NCBI RefSeq assembly: GCF_031178445.1 | Contig: NZ_JAPSIY010000001.1 | Coordinates: 517,237-581,236, forward strand | DNA from: Microbacterium sp. | GTDB taxonomy: Bacteria; Actinomycetota; Actinomycetes; Actinomycetales; Microbacteriaceae | Direction of reading: 5' to 3' | Length of the DNA stretch: 64,000 nt | Part shown: positions 26,474 to 34,766 of the stretch, one piece after another | Numbering within the stretch: the first letter of the stretch is position 1 | Layout of the letters: each line of letters opens with the position of its first letter | Made by a program: the position numbers and the translations under genes | Notes under the pieces: model-generated | The model's database searches: none | The model's input: only the letters and a program-made list of their open reading frames with translations | Told to the model about the DNA's origin: nothing

Positions 26474-27345
26474 CCGCGCTCGCCTCTACGACGCCCCGCG
26501 TGAAGCACCGCTCCTTCAAGGCGCTCGAACCGACCAGAGGCGGGCTCGTGCTGCGCTGGATCTGGCTGAGCCTCGCGGCGATCTTCAGCTTCTTCCCGTT
26601 CTACGCGATGGTCGTGCTGAGCCTGAAACCAGGAGCGGCGGTCAACTTCCCGGCCTCGCTGCTGCCGTGGGGCGACATGTCGTTCGCCTCCTACGAGCAG
26701 GTGCTCAGCGGGCAGAACATCCTGCTCTGGCTGTTCAACACCCTTGTGTACTCACTGGTCTCGGTCGTCGCCGTGCTCTTCCTGTCGGCGATGGCGGGCT
26801 ACGCCTTCGCCAAGAAGCGCTTCGCGGGCAAGGAGGTCATCTTCTGGTCGTTCCTGTCGATGGTCATGGTGCCGTTCCACGTCACGCTGATCCCCACGTT
26901 CCTGCTGATCGCGAACCTGGGCGGCGTCGACGAGTACTGGGGCCTCATCCTGCCGACGCTCGCGAACGCGCAGGCGGTCTTCCTGATGCGCCAGTTCATC
27001 CAGGGGCTGCCGGATGAGCTCTTCGAAGCGGCGCGCATCGACGGTGCCGGCGAGTTCCGCATCTTCCTGCGCATCGTGCTGCCGCTGTGCAAGCCGGTGC
27101 TCGCGACCCTCGGCATCTTCGTGTTCCTCTGGCACTGGAACGACTTCCTCTGGCCGCTGATCATCGCGAAGTCGAACGACATGTTCACGCTCACCGTCGG
27201 CATCTCGTCCCTGCAGCAGCAGGAGGTGCCGCTGAGCGTGATGCTCGCCGGCTCCGTCGTCGCCCTGCTTCCCATCTTCATGGCGTACCTGATCGCGCAG
27301 CGCTACGTCCAGGAAGGCGTAACAGGCTCTGGAATCAAGGGCTGA
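26470..27345 (+). CDS. ABC sugar transporter permease (MalG-type)
   Basis: A 291-residue second channel subunit. It has the MalG hallmarks: SAMAGYAFAKKRF in the third helix region, the EAA loop DELFEAARIDGAGEF, and WHWNDFLWPL near the fifth helix. It shows clear similarity to the permease at 61195-62085 (FAKKRF, DGAGEFRI and WNDFLWP in common), so the two importers in this window are related. It is followed after 7 bp by the epimerase-like gene, within the same operon. Confidence 0.94.
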   Translation: MTALASTTPRVKHRSFKALEPTRGGLVLRWIWLSLAAIFSFFPFYAMVVLSLKPGAAVNFPASLLPWGDMSFASYEQVLSGQNILLWLFNTLVYSLVSVVAVLFLSAMAGYAFAKKRFAGKEVIFWSFLSMVMVPFHVTLIPTFLLIANLGGVDEYWGLILPTLANAQAVFLMRQFIQGLPDELFEAARIDGAGEFRIFLRIVLPLCKPVLATLGIFVFLWHWNDFLWPLIIAKSNDMFTLTVGISSLQQQEVPLSVMLAGSVVALLPIFMAYLIAQRYVQEGVTGSGIKG

Positions 27346-27352
27346 AAGGAAT

Positions 27353-28396
27353 ATGTACAACGTGTCACCGCTGAGATTCACCTCGGAGGAGGAGCTCGAG
27401 AGAGCCCTCGCCACCCCCAGCGACGCCCTCGTCGCCGATTTCGCGAAGGGCACCGGCGATCTCGTCATCCTGGGCGCCGGCGGCAAGATGGGGCCGACAC
27501 TCGCGATGCTCGCACGTGCGGCGATGGATGCCGCCGGACGCAGCGCGGACGCCGTGTACGCGGTCTCGCGCTTCGGCGACGCGGCGATCCGCGAGCGCCT
27601 TCAGACCGCCGGGGTCGAGGTGGTTCCGTTCGATCTGATCGAGAACGACGACTTCTCGGCGCTGCCGGATGCTCCGAACGTGGTCTTCATGGTGGGTGCG
27701 AAGTTCGGCGCCGCGACCAGCCCTTCGTGGGCGTGGGAGGTCAACGCGGCGCTGCCCGACCGGGTCGCACGACGCTACCGCGACAGCGCGATCGCCGTGC
27801 TGTCGACAGGAAACGTCTACCCGTTCCTGCCTGCCTCCTCCGGCGGAGCGTCGGAGGATGTCACGCCCGCTCCGATCGGCGAGTACGCGCAGTCGTGCCT
27901 GGGCCGGGAGCGCGTGTTCGAGTTCGGCGCCCAGGAGCGCGGAACGAAGGTGTCGATCATCCGCCTGAACTACGCCGTCGATCTGCGCTACGGCGTTCTC
28001 GCCGACATCGGAAGCGCCGTGTTCGCGGGTGAGCCGGTGTCGCTCGCGACCGCCAATGTCAACATCGTCTGGCAGGGATACGCCAACGAGGTGGTGCTTC
28101 GCAGCCTGCTGCACGCCTCGCCTGATGTCTTCACCATCAACCTCACCGGTCCTGAGCTGCTCAGCGTCGAATCCATCGCGCGCCGCTTCGGCACGCTGCT
28201 CGAGCGAGAGGTCACCCTCGTCGACGAGCCGCAGCCGACCGCGCTGCTCAGCGACGCCCGCCGCTGCATGGCGCTGTTCGGCTACCCGTCCGTGCCCGCC
28301 GAGACGCTGATCGAATGGCAGGCGGGCTGGATGCAGGCAGAGCTGCCGATGACGGCGAAGCCCACCAAGTGGGCCGTGCGCGACGGGAAGTTCTGA
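27353..28396 (+). CDS. NAD-dependent epimerase/dehydratase-like protein (extended SDR)
   Basis: A 347-residue extended SDR. The dinucleotide motif reads VILGAGGKMGPTLA (G-x-G-G-x-x-G type), and the active-site strand is LSTGNVYPFLP. In most family members a Y-x-x-x-K follows; here the tyrosine is in EYAQSCLGRE, and no lysine follows at the +4 position. It may use a different proton relay or bind a nucleotide without catalysis. It directly follows the ABC permeases and overlaps the next gene by one base (TGATG). Its substrate is probably the imported sugar or its first oxidation product. Confidence 0.85.
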   Translation: MYNVSPLRFTSEEELERALATPSDALVADFAKGTGDLVILGAGGKMGPTLAMLARAAMDAAGRSADAVYAVSRFGDAAIRERLQTAGVEVVPFDLIENDDFSALPDAPNVVFMVGAKFGAATSPSWAWEVNAALPDRVARRYRDSAIAVLSTGNVYPFLPASSGGASEDVTPAPIGEYAQSCLGRERVFEFGAQERGTKVSIIRLNYAVDLRYGVLADIGSAVFAGEPVSLATANVNIVWQGYANEVVLRSLLHASPDVFTINLTGPELLSVESIARRFGTLLEREVTLVDEPQPTALLSDARRCMALFGYPSVPAETLIEWQAGWMQAELPMTAKPTKWAVRDGKF

Positions 28397-29460
28397 TGTC
28401 CGCTGTTCCCGCTCTGCGCCCGGAGGCGGCGCAGACGCTCGCTCACGGTGCGGTGATCCCCGCGCATCCGCTGGCGCTCACTCCCGAGCGCACCCTCGAC
28501 GAGCGTCGTCAGCGTGCGCTCACCCGCTACTATCTCGAGGCGGGCGCCGGAGGCATCGCCGTCGGCGTGCACACTACGCAGTTCGAGATCCGCGACCCGG
28601 AGCACGCGCTGTTCGAGCCGGTGCTCGCGCTCGCCGCCGAGGAGATGAACCAGCGCGCCGGCGCCCACGTCGTGCGGATCGCGGGCGTGGCCGGCGGCAC
28701 CGCGCAGGCGGTGTCCGAAGCCGAGCTCGCCCGCGACCTCGGCTACGACGCCGTGCTCGTCAGCCCACGGGTCTCGGGCGCCGACGATCGGGCGCTGCTC
28801 GATCGCGCACGCGCGGTCGGCGAGGTGCTGCCGATCGTGGGGTTCTACCTGCAGACCGCGATCGGCGGTCCGGTGCTCGGCCGCGAGTTCTGGCGGGAGT
28901 TCGCCTCGATCCCCGCGGTGGTGGCCGTGAAGGCCGCACCGTTCGACCGCTATCGCACACTCGAACTCGTACGTGGGGTCGCCGCATCCGGTCGCGCCGA
29001 CGAGATCGCGCTCTACACCGGCAACGACGACGCCATCGTCGCCGACCTGCTCTCGGAGTTCCACGTGGAATCGCCCGACGGGCCGCGCACCCTGCGGTTC
29101 GTCGGAGGCCTTCTCGGCCAGTGGGCTGTGGGCACGCGCGCCGCGGTCTCGCTGCTCGACGATGCGCATCGTGCCGCGGCAGGAGACCTGGAGGCGTACC
29201 AGCGGCTGGGACGACTGGCGTCCGACATGGTCGACGTCAATCAGGCGGTGTTCGACCCTGGCAACGACTTCCACGGTGTCATCGCCGGCGTGCACGAGAT
29301 GCTGCGCCAGCAGGGTCTGCTGCAGGGCACCTGGTGCCTCGACCCTCGCGAGTCGCTCTCGCCGGGCCAGGCCGAGGAGATCGAGCGCGTGCGTCGGGCC
29401 TATCCCGAGCTGAACGACGACGCGTTCATCGCCGACAACGTGGAGTCGTGGTTGCGATGA
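28396..29460 (+). CDS. Dihydrodipicolinate synthase-like (DapA superfamily) protein
   Basis: A TIM-barrel aldolase/lyase-like protein of 354 residues, about 60 longer than typical DapA enzymes. The Schiff-base lysine is probably in VVAVKAAPFDRYRT, and the upstream tyrosine is in IVGFYLQ, matching family positions. The usual N-terminal G-T-T-G-E motif is not evident, the equivalent region reading AGGIAVGVHTTQF. Members act on 2-oxo acids such as KDG-type sugar acids or N-acetylneuraminate. In this operon a retro-aldol or dehydration of a keto-deoxy acid is plausible. It overlaps the following dehydrogenase by 4 bp. Confidence 0.82.
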   Translation: MSAVPALRPEAAQTLAHGAVIPAHPLALTPERTLDERRQRALTRYYLEAGAGGIAVGVHTTQFEIRDPEHALFEPVLALAAEEMNQRAGAHVVRIAGVAGGTAQAVSEAELARDLGYDAVLVSPRVSGADDRALLDRARAVGEVLPIVGFYLQTAIGGPVLGREFWREFASIPAVVAVKAAPFDRYRTLELVRGVAASGRADEIALYTGNDDAIVADLLSEFHVESPDGPRTLRFVGGLLGQWAVGTRAAVSLLDDAHRAAAGDLEAYQRLGRLASDMVDVNQAVFDPGNDFHGVIAGVHEMLRQQGLLQGTWCLDPRESLSPGQAEEIERVRRAYPELNDDAFIADNVESWLR

Positions 29461-30458
29461 GCGCCCCCAGCATCGTCGCGGTCGTCTCGGAGGGGCTGTT
29501 CGACGAGTTCTTCTCGGCGGAGGACGCCGCTCGTCTGGCGAGCGCCGCGGCCGCGCTCGGCGGCGGCTTCGTCCGGTGCGACCGGCTGGAGGACGTCGAG
29601 GACCTCGGCGAGGCTGTGATCCTCGTCACCAGCTGGGGCCTGGGTCCGCTCGACGCACCGCGCCTCGATCGGATGCCGAGGCTGCGCCTGGTCGCGCACA
29701 CCGGCGCGACGATCAAGCCGTTCGTCACGGATGAGCTGTACGACCGCGGCATCCGCGTCACTCAGGCGGGCGCCGGCATGGCGCGTTCGGTGGCCGAGGT
29801 CTCGCTCACCTTCACACTCGCCCTGCTGCACCGCGTGCCGACCATGCACCACCGTATGCGTGCAGGCGGCTGGTACGACGCGCAGAGCGCCGGGGTGCAG
29901 CATGAGATCCTGAACGCCCCGATCGCCGTCATCGGCGCCTCCCGAACCGGCCGCGCCTACCTCGCCCTCATCCGCGCGCTCGGGGCGCAGCCGCTGCTGG
30001 TCGATCCCACGGTCGACGAGCAGACGGCCCACGAGCTCGGTGCCGAGCTGACGACGTTGGACGACGCTCTGAGCCGCGCCCTGATCGTCGCCGTGCACGC
30101 GCCCACGCTGCCCGAGACCCGCCACATGATCGGCCCTCGCGAGCTGGCTCTCATGCCAGACGGTGCGGGGCTGGTCAACACGGCCCGGTCGTGGCTCGTC
30201 GATGAGACCGCGCTGCTGGAGGAGGTCTCGACGGGCCGCATCTCCGCCGCGATCGACGTGTTCGACGAGGAGCCGCTGGCGGCGGACAGCCGCTTCCGCT
30301 CACTGCCCGACGTGCTGCTCACGCCGCACCGGGCGGCGGGAACCCGAGAAGGGCGGCTGAGTCTCGGCCGCATCGTGGCAGGCGAGATCGAGTCCTATCT
30401 CGCCGACGGCACGCTGGAGCACGCCATCTCGCGCGACCAGCTGTCGACGATGGCATGA
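29457..30458 (+). CDS. D-2-hydroxyacid dehydrogenase
   Basis: A 333-residue NAD-dependent dehydrogenase of the D-isomer family. The Rossmann motif is VIGASRTGRAYLALI, with Ser in place of Gly at one position. The catalytic triad is visible: arginine in NTARSWLVDE, glutamate in VFDEEPL and histidine in LTPHRAAG. It starts at ATG 29457, overlapping the preceding stop. Like its relative at 44867-45838, it would interconvert a 2-hydroxy and a 2-oxo acid derived from the imported compound. Confidence 0.92.
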   Translation: MSAPSIVAVVSEGLFDEFFSAEDAARLASAAAALGGGFVRCDRLEDVEDLGEAVILVTSWGLGPLDAPRLDRMPRLRLVAHTGATIKPFVTDELYDRGIRVTQAGAGMARSVAEVSLTFTLALLHRVPTMHHRMRAGGWYDAQSAGVQHEILNAPIAVIGASRTGRAYLALIRALGAQPLLVDPTVDEQTAHELGAELTTLDDALSRALIVAVHAPTLPETRHMIGPRELALMPDGAGLVNTARSWLVDETALLEEVSTGRISAAIDVFDEEPLAADSRFRSLPDVLLTPHRAAGTREGRLSLGRIVAGEIESYLADGTLEHAISRDQLSTMA

Positions 30459-31411
30459 GCATCCGTCCGGTGCGCGTGGCGTTCGCGGGCCTCGCGCACT
30501 CGCACCCTTTCAGCGACGCCGGCAGCGTGCAGGCGCTCGGCGGACAGGTGGTCGCCGTCCACGACTCCGACGCCGCCGCCGCCGCGGGCTTCGCCGAGCG
30601 GTTCGGTGGAGTCGTCGCCGGATCGCCGTCCGCCCTGCTGAGAGCCGGCGCGGACGTGATCGTCGCCACCCCCCGACCGCACGAGACCGGTGCCCTGCTG
30701 GACGCGATCGCCGCGGCGGATGCCGCCGTGCCGGTGTTCTTCAACAAGGTCGTCGCCGCAGGCGAAGCGCAGTTCGACGCGTGGGAAACCGCGCTGGCGA
30801 AGACGCGCACACCGATCGGCACCGCGTCGGTGCTGCGCTTCGCGCCCGCCCTGGCGCTGTTCGCCGAGGAGCTCGCCGGCGAGGAGGTGGTCGGCGTCAG
30901 GGTGCACGCACAGCACGACAACACGGGCTTCCAGCTGGCGGAGAGGGCGTGGCAGGACGACCCGGCCGCCGGCGGCGGAACACTGGTGACCGTCGGCGTA
31001 CACGCCTGGGAGATGATCGACCGCGTGCTGCCGGGGGCGGTGTTCCAGGCGCGACCGGGATGGACACGCCGTCTCGACGGATCCACGACCCGCTCTGAGG
31101 ACGCCGCAGGAGTCGAGGGCCTGCTGCAGCTGCCCGGTGGCGACCGCACGGTCGCGGCGCAGGTGCTCGTCACCGGGGTGCCGGGCCCGGACCGCTATGT
31201 GGTGGATGCCGTGACCGCAGGCGGCCTGCGCACGCTCGAGCTGGCCCTCGACGACCCGCTCGAGACCCTGGGATTCCGGGGGCTCATCCGCGCACTGCTC
31301 GCGGCGGCTCGGCACGGCGGGGTTCCGGCGCCGTGGGCAGAGGCCAGGATCGTCGTGCGCAACAGCATCCACGCGGCTGCGGCCGCCCGGTCGGGGACGG
31401 TGCGACCGTGA
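30455..31411 (+). CDS. Gfo/Idh/MocA-like oxidoreductase, divergent
   Basis: A 318-residue member with weakened motifs. The N-terminus (VRVAFAGLAHSHPFSDAG) lacks the full glycine loop but shares the H-S/T-H feature of the gene at 20867-21892. The usual E-K-P motif is replaced by VFFNKVVAAGE; the lysine remains, but the preceding glutamate and following proline are gone. Downstream, GGTLVTVGVHAWEMIDRVLPG holds the expected histidine helix (read as GVHAWEMID). It overlaps both neighbours by 4 bp. Dehydrogenase activity is likely but less certain than for the canonical paralogues. Confidence 0.82.
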   Translation: MSIRPVRVAFAGLAHSHPFSDAGSVQALGGQVVAVHDSDAAAAAGFAERFGGVVAGSPSALLRAGADVIVATPRPHETGALLDAIAAADAAVPVFFNKVVAAGEAQFDAWETALAKTRTPIGTASVLRFAPALALFAEELAGEEVVGVRVHAQHDNTGFQLAERAWQDDPAAGGGTLVTVGVHAWEMIDRVLPGAVFQARPGWTRRLDGSTTRSEDAAGVEGLLQLPGGDRTVAAQVLVTGVPGPDRYVVDAVTAGGLRTLELALDDPLETLGFRGLIRALLAAARHGGVPAPWAEARIVVRNSIHAAAAARSGTVRP

Positions 31412-32370
31412 GCGCTGCTTCCGGGCTGGACGCCGAAGAGGCGCGGATCCGTGCCGCTCGTCAGCAGGACACCAGTGCCCTCGTCGACCTCTGGGCGACC
31501 GTGTTCACGCCGCCGCTGCAGCCCGATCAATGGTTGATCGACGATCAGCGCGAAGCGCACACGCTGGTCGCCGTCGACGAGCACGGCGTCTGCGGGTCGA
31601 TCTACGGGCTGCCCAAGCGGCTGCGCGAGAGCGACGGAGCGGTGGCAGCCGTGCACTGCATCGGGAGCGTCGCCGTCGCCCCCCGCGCGCGCGGACGAGG
31701 ACTGGCGCGCCGCCTCGTCGCGGCTTCGCTGGCGGCCGCCGCCGCTGCTGACTGGGCGCTGCTGTTCACCGGCACGCCCGATGTGTACCGCTCGAGCGGG
31801 TTCGAGACGTTCGGGATGCAGCGTTCCCTGACCGGACCGTGGGCGGCAGGTGACGCGGCCGGTGGTCTGCCGGAGGTGGTGCGAGCGTCCATGCGGCGCG
31901 GCTGCCTCGCCGAGGTGCGCCGGGTGTACGAGCGCTCCCGTTCGGGGACCGTGCTCACCCCGGTGCGCGATGACGGTGACTGGGCGATGGCCGAGGTGCG
32001 CTTCGCCGGCGCCCGGCTGTACCTCTGCCGAACGGGCGGCGAAGTGCTCGGCTATGCCGTCGCTCGCACGATCCCGACGCCGGGCGGCCCCACCGGCGTC
32101 ATCGATGAGGTCGCCGTGGACCCTGGCTCGCCGGGCAGCGTGTGGACCGCATTGTTCGACGCGATCACCGCGGACTGGGCGTGGGCGGGAGTCGCCGAGT
32201 GCGACATCGCTGCGCCCGTGGCCGACGACGCGTCGCCACAGACACTAGCCCTGTCCGCGTTCGCCCCGGATGCCGTGCGGGTACGCGATGACACCGGCAT
32301 GACCCGGCGGCTGCGCCGGACGCCGCGCATCGACGGCATCCGGCACTTCACGGCAGGTGACTACTTCTGA
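31408..32370 (+). CDS. GNAT family N-acetyltransferase (tandem-domain)
   Basis: A 320-residue protein. The first GNAT domain has the acetyl-CoA loop SVAVAPRARGRGLARRLV and the following LLFTGTPDVYRSSGFETFG. The second half repeats the fold more weakly (VIDEVAVDPGSPGSVWTALF) and ends in a short C-terminal extension. The two-domain layout recalls Eis-type acetyltransferases. GTG 31408 overlaps the preceding stop (GTGA). As last gene of a sugar operon it could acetylate an amino group, fitting the aminotransferase in the opposite arm; this is inference. Confidence 0.84.
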   Translation: MSAASGLDAEEARIRAARQQDTSALVDLWATVFTPPLQPDQWLIDDQREAHTLVAVDEHGVCGSIYGLPKRLRESDGAVAAVHCIGSVAVAPRARGRGLARRLVAASLAAAAAADWALLFTGTPDVYRSSGFETFGMQRSLTGPWAAGDAAGGLPEVVRASMRRGCLAEVRRVYERSRSGTVLTPVRDDGDWAMAEVRFAGARLYLCRTGGEVLGYAVARTIPTPGGPTGVIDEVAVDPGSPGSVWTALFDAITADWAWAGVAECDIAAPVADDASPQTLALSAFAPDAVRVRDDTGMTRRLRRTPRIDGIRHFTAGDYF

Positions 32371-32474
32371 GCGATCGCTCGAAGCCCAGAACTGGGGACT
32401 GGGATACCCATAGGACGCGGACGGCGCTGGCCCGACGCGCTGATCGCGGCGAAGACGCCGCAAGGAGGATGACG

Positions 32475-34622
32475 ATGTCGCATCACGAGATCACGAGCCC
32501 CACGACGGCGCAGGTGCGCAGCCGGCGAATGGTGCTGGCCGGCTTCACCGCGGCCGCCATCGGCGGGGTCGCGGCGGTCGCCGCACCCGCCGGAGCGCAG
32601 GCAGCGGGACCGGTGGCGCCGCTGAAGGCGACGGCCACCGACTCCGTCGCCGCCGCATCCGATGCTTCCGCGCTGGAGACGCTCAACGCCGCCGCGGGCG
32701 ACCTGGCGCAGACCGCGGGTCGCGCCGCAGCGGGCGACGGTGGCGGGGGGCTGTACCGCTTCGTCAAGAAGGACGCGCCGAAGCCGAACGGAGGCACGGT
32801 GCTGCCCGGTAAGGGCGGCAGTTGGCTGCTCGTGCACTCCGGCGTGGTCGACTTCCGCGTGTTCGGGGTGTTCGGGCCCGAGCAGAACGCCGATGACGCG
32901 CTGGACGCCATGGTCGGCGACCCGGCGATCACCCGCATCGAGGCGTACACCGACCTGAACTTCGTGCGCAGGCACAAGTTCCGCCGCTCGAACATCGCCT
33001 TCGACTTCACCGGCCACCTGATGACGACGGAGGGGATCGAAGGGGCGCCGAGGAACGACCCCTTCGCGGCCGTGATGTTCTTCCAGGGCGAGGTGACGGA
33101 TGCCGTGCACGAGGCGACGCTCGGCGAGGTCGTACCGGACAACGCCGACGTCTTCCCTGTCGCAGACTCGTCGTTCTTCACTGTGGGCGAGTGGTACGCC
33201 GCCGAGGTGAACGCTCTCTCCGGTCGCTGGGAGCGCGAACTGCAGCGTCTGGTGCAGGTCACGCAGATCGTCGACGGCACGCACATCCGGGTGAACTATC
33301 TGAACGGCTGGACGCTCGGCAAGGACCGCGTCATGACCTGGCGCCACGTCAAGCCCGTGCAGGACGTGTCGGTGTCGAACCTGCGCTTCCTCGGCAAAGG
33401 CACGGACGAGATCACGGGTTCACACCCGCTGGCGTTCGAGTACGCGGTGCGGTGCGACGTCGATCACATCGACGGCACAGGCACCTTCTGGCCTCTCATC
33501 CAGCGACGGTGGAACACGTACTTCTCCACCGTGGACTGCAACCTCACCAACCCCACGTCCGTGACGTGGGGAGGAGCCGGCTATCTCACCCAGCAGATCT
33601 ACTGCCTGTACGGGTACGTCGCCAACTGCCACACGTCCAACGCGCGGCACCTGAACGATTGGACGGCGAGCGCCTACTGCCTGGTGGAGAACTGCCACGG
33701 CGACGGAGACGACCAGGGACCGTTCGTCACCCACGGACAGTACGAGCACGACCTGACCTACATCGGCAACTCGGGACTGATGACCTTCGCCAACTCGGGC
33801 GCCGCCTGGGGCTCGGCGGCCAAGCGGATCACCGTGCGCAAGCACGTTTGCTCGTGGTTCGTCGCGCGCGTGAAGGTCACCGACCTCACCCTCGAGGACG
33901 TGCAGGTGATCGGCAAGAAGTCGCTCGCAGGATCCGGGATGCTGTGGATCAATGCCGACGGCGCGCAGCTGCGAGGATGCACGGCGTCCGACACCCTCAT
34001 CATCTCGCAGGCCTCGGATGTGTCGTCGCGCCCGAATGTCATCTCCGACTCGCACTTCACCTTCGTCGCTCCGGGCGAGCTCACCAACGCGACCGTGAAG
34101 ACTCCGGTCACGTTCGTCGACACGGTGCTGCAGGGCGTGGGAGGGATGAAGATCAACGGCCCGGCGCCGGTGACGTTCCGCGGGTCCACGCTGACGGCCG
34201 CGGAGGGTGCGGATCCGGTCTCGCTCGCAGCGCAGAAGGTGCGGTTCGACGGATCGACGCTATCGGGCGTGCGCCTGGTGGCGGCAGGAGGCGACGGGCA
34301 GCAGCTCGACATCGTCGGCACCGAGGTGGCCGGGGTGAAGGGCGCCGCCGTTTCGCGCAAGGGCGACGGCCGGCGCGATGTCGCGCTGGTGAACAGCGTC
34401 TTCGCGGGCGCCGACGGCGTGCATGTGCAGCTGGACGGGGGCGTCAACCACTATCGTGCGGTCGGCACCCGCTTCGAGGGCGGTTCGATCGACCTGCGGC
34501 CCGAGGCTTTCGGCAAGGGCTCGACCCTGCTGCACTCGTCCAACGTCGAGATCGGCGTCGACCGCACGGCCATGCCTGAGGAGGCCGACAACATCGTGAT
34601 CGCCGCCAACGCGATCGCCTGA
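32475..34622 (+). CDS. Tat-exported right-handed beta-helix protein, copy 1
   Basis: A 715-residue secreted protein. The start is ATG 32475, with AAGGAGG 6 bp upstream; an ATG at 32469 abuts that site and is unlikely. The N-terminus has a Tat signal (SRRMVLAGF, cleavage probably after GAQA). After an Ala-rich linker comes a pectate-lyase-type domain (VVDFRVFGVFG, ADDALDAMV) and long stretches of short strands with Asn and Gly turns, as in beta-helices. The best conserved block versus the copy at 37001 is NARHLND ... VENCHGDGDD ... THGQYEHD ... SGLM. I cannot assign an enzyme class; a polysaccharide lyase or a glycan-binding spike is possible. Confidence 0.8.
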   Translation: MSHHEITSPTTAQVRSRRMVLAGFTAAAIGGVAAVAAPAGAQAAGPVAPLKATATDSVAAASDASALETLNAAAGDLAQTAGRAAAGDGGGGLYRFVKKDAPKPNGGTVLPGKGGSWLLVHSGVVDFRVFGVFGPEQNADDALDAMVGDPAITRIEAYTDLNFVRRHKFRRSNIAFDFTGHLMTTEGIEGAPRNDPFAAVMFFQGEVTDAVHEATLGEVVPDNADVFPVADSSFFTVGEWYAAEVNALSGRWERELQRLVQVTQIVDGTHIRVNYLNGWTLGKDRVMTWRHVKPVQDVSVSNLRFLGKGTDEITGSHPLAFEYAVRCDVDHIDGTGTFWPLIQRRWNTYFSTVDCNLTNPTSVTWGGAGYLTQQIYCLYGYVANCHTSNARHLNDWTASAYCLVENCHGDGDDQGPFVTHGQYEHDLTYIGNSGLMTFANSGAAWGSAAKRITVRKHVCSWFVARVKVTDLTLEDVQVIGKKSLAGSGMLWINADGAQLRGCTASDTLIISQASDVSSRPNVISDSHFTFVAPGELTNATVKTPVTFVDTVLQGVGGMKINGPAPVTFRGSTLTAAEGADPVSLAAQKVRFDGSTLSGVRLVAAGGDGQQLDIVGTEVAGVKGAAVSRKGDGRRDVALVNSVFAGADGVHVQLDGGVNHYRAVGTRFEGGSIDLRPEAFGKGSTLLHSSNVEIGVDRTAMPEEADNIVIAANAIA

Positions 34623-34648
34623 TCCTCGCGCTGGCGCCATCTCGATCG

Positions 34649-34710
34649 GCCGAGACCCCGTGCTGCAACCGACACCCCGTGCTGTGGGTACCCGCAGCAC
34701 GGGGCCTCGG
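34649..34710. terminator. Palindromic element with duplicated 5' arm between convergent genes
   Basis: CCCCGTGCTG occurs at 34656-34665 and again at 34675-34684, and its complement CAGCACGGGG at 34695-34704. The first copy pairs over 18 bp with one mismatch; the second forms a 30-bp near-palindrome centred on GGGTACCC. It lies between the beta-helix gene and the convergent GntR gene and probably terminates both. Confidence 0.72.
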
Positions 34711-34766
34711 CGGGTGGGGTGCCGGCGGGCGGTGGGATGCCGGCGGGTGGTGGGTGCCGGCGGGTC
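34705..34766. repeat. Imperfect 17-18-bp tandem repeat overlapping the GntR stop codon
   Basis: The core GCCGGCGGG recurs at 34721, 34739 and 34756, with a degraded copy at 34706, inside G-rich units of about 18 bp (pattern GGTGGGATGCCGGCGGGT). The stop codon of the GntR gene lies at the last unit. It may form G-rich RNA or DNA structures; no coding role is seen. Confidence 0.75.

Noticed and set aside
32385..32396. CCCAG-aa-CTGGG repeat upstream of beta-helix copy 1 as an operator
   Set aside because: Arms of only 5 bp with no second copy in the window; too weak to report as a site.
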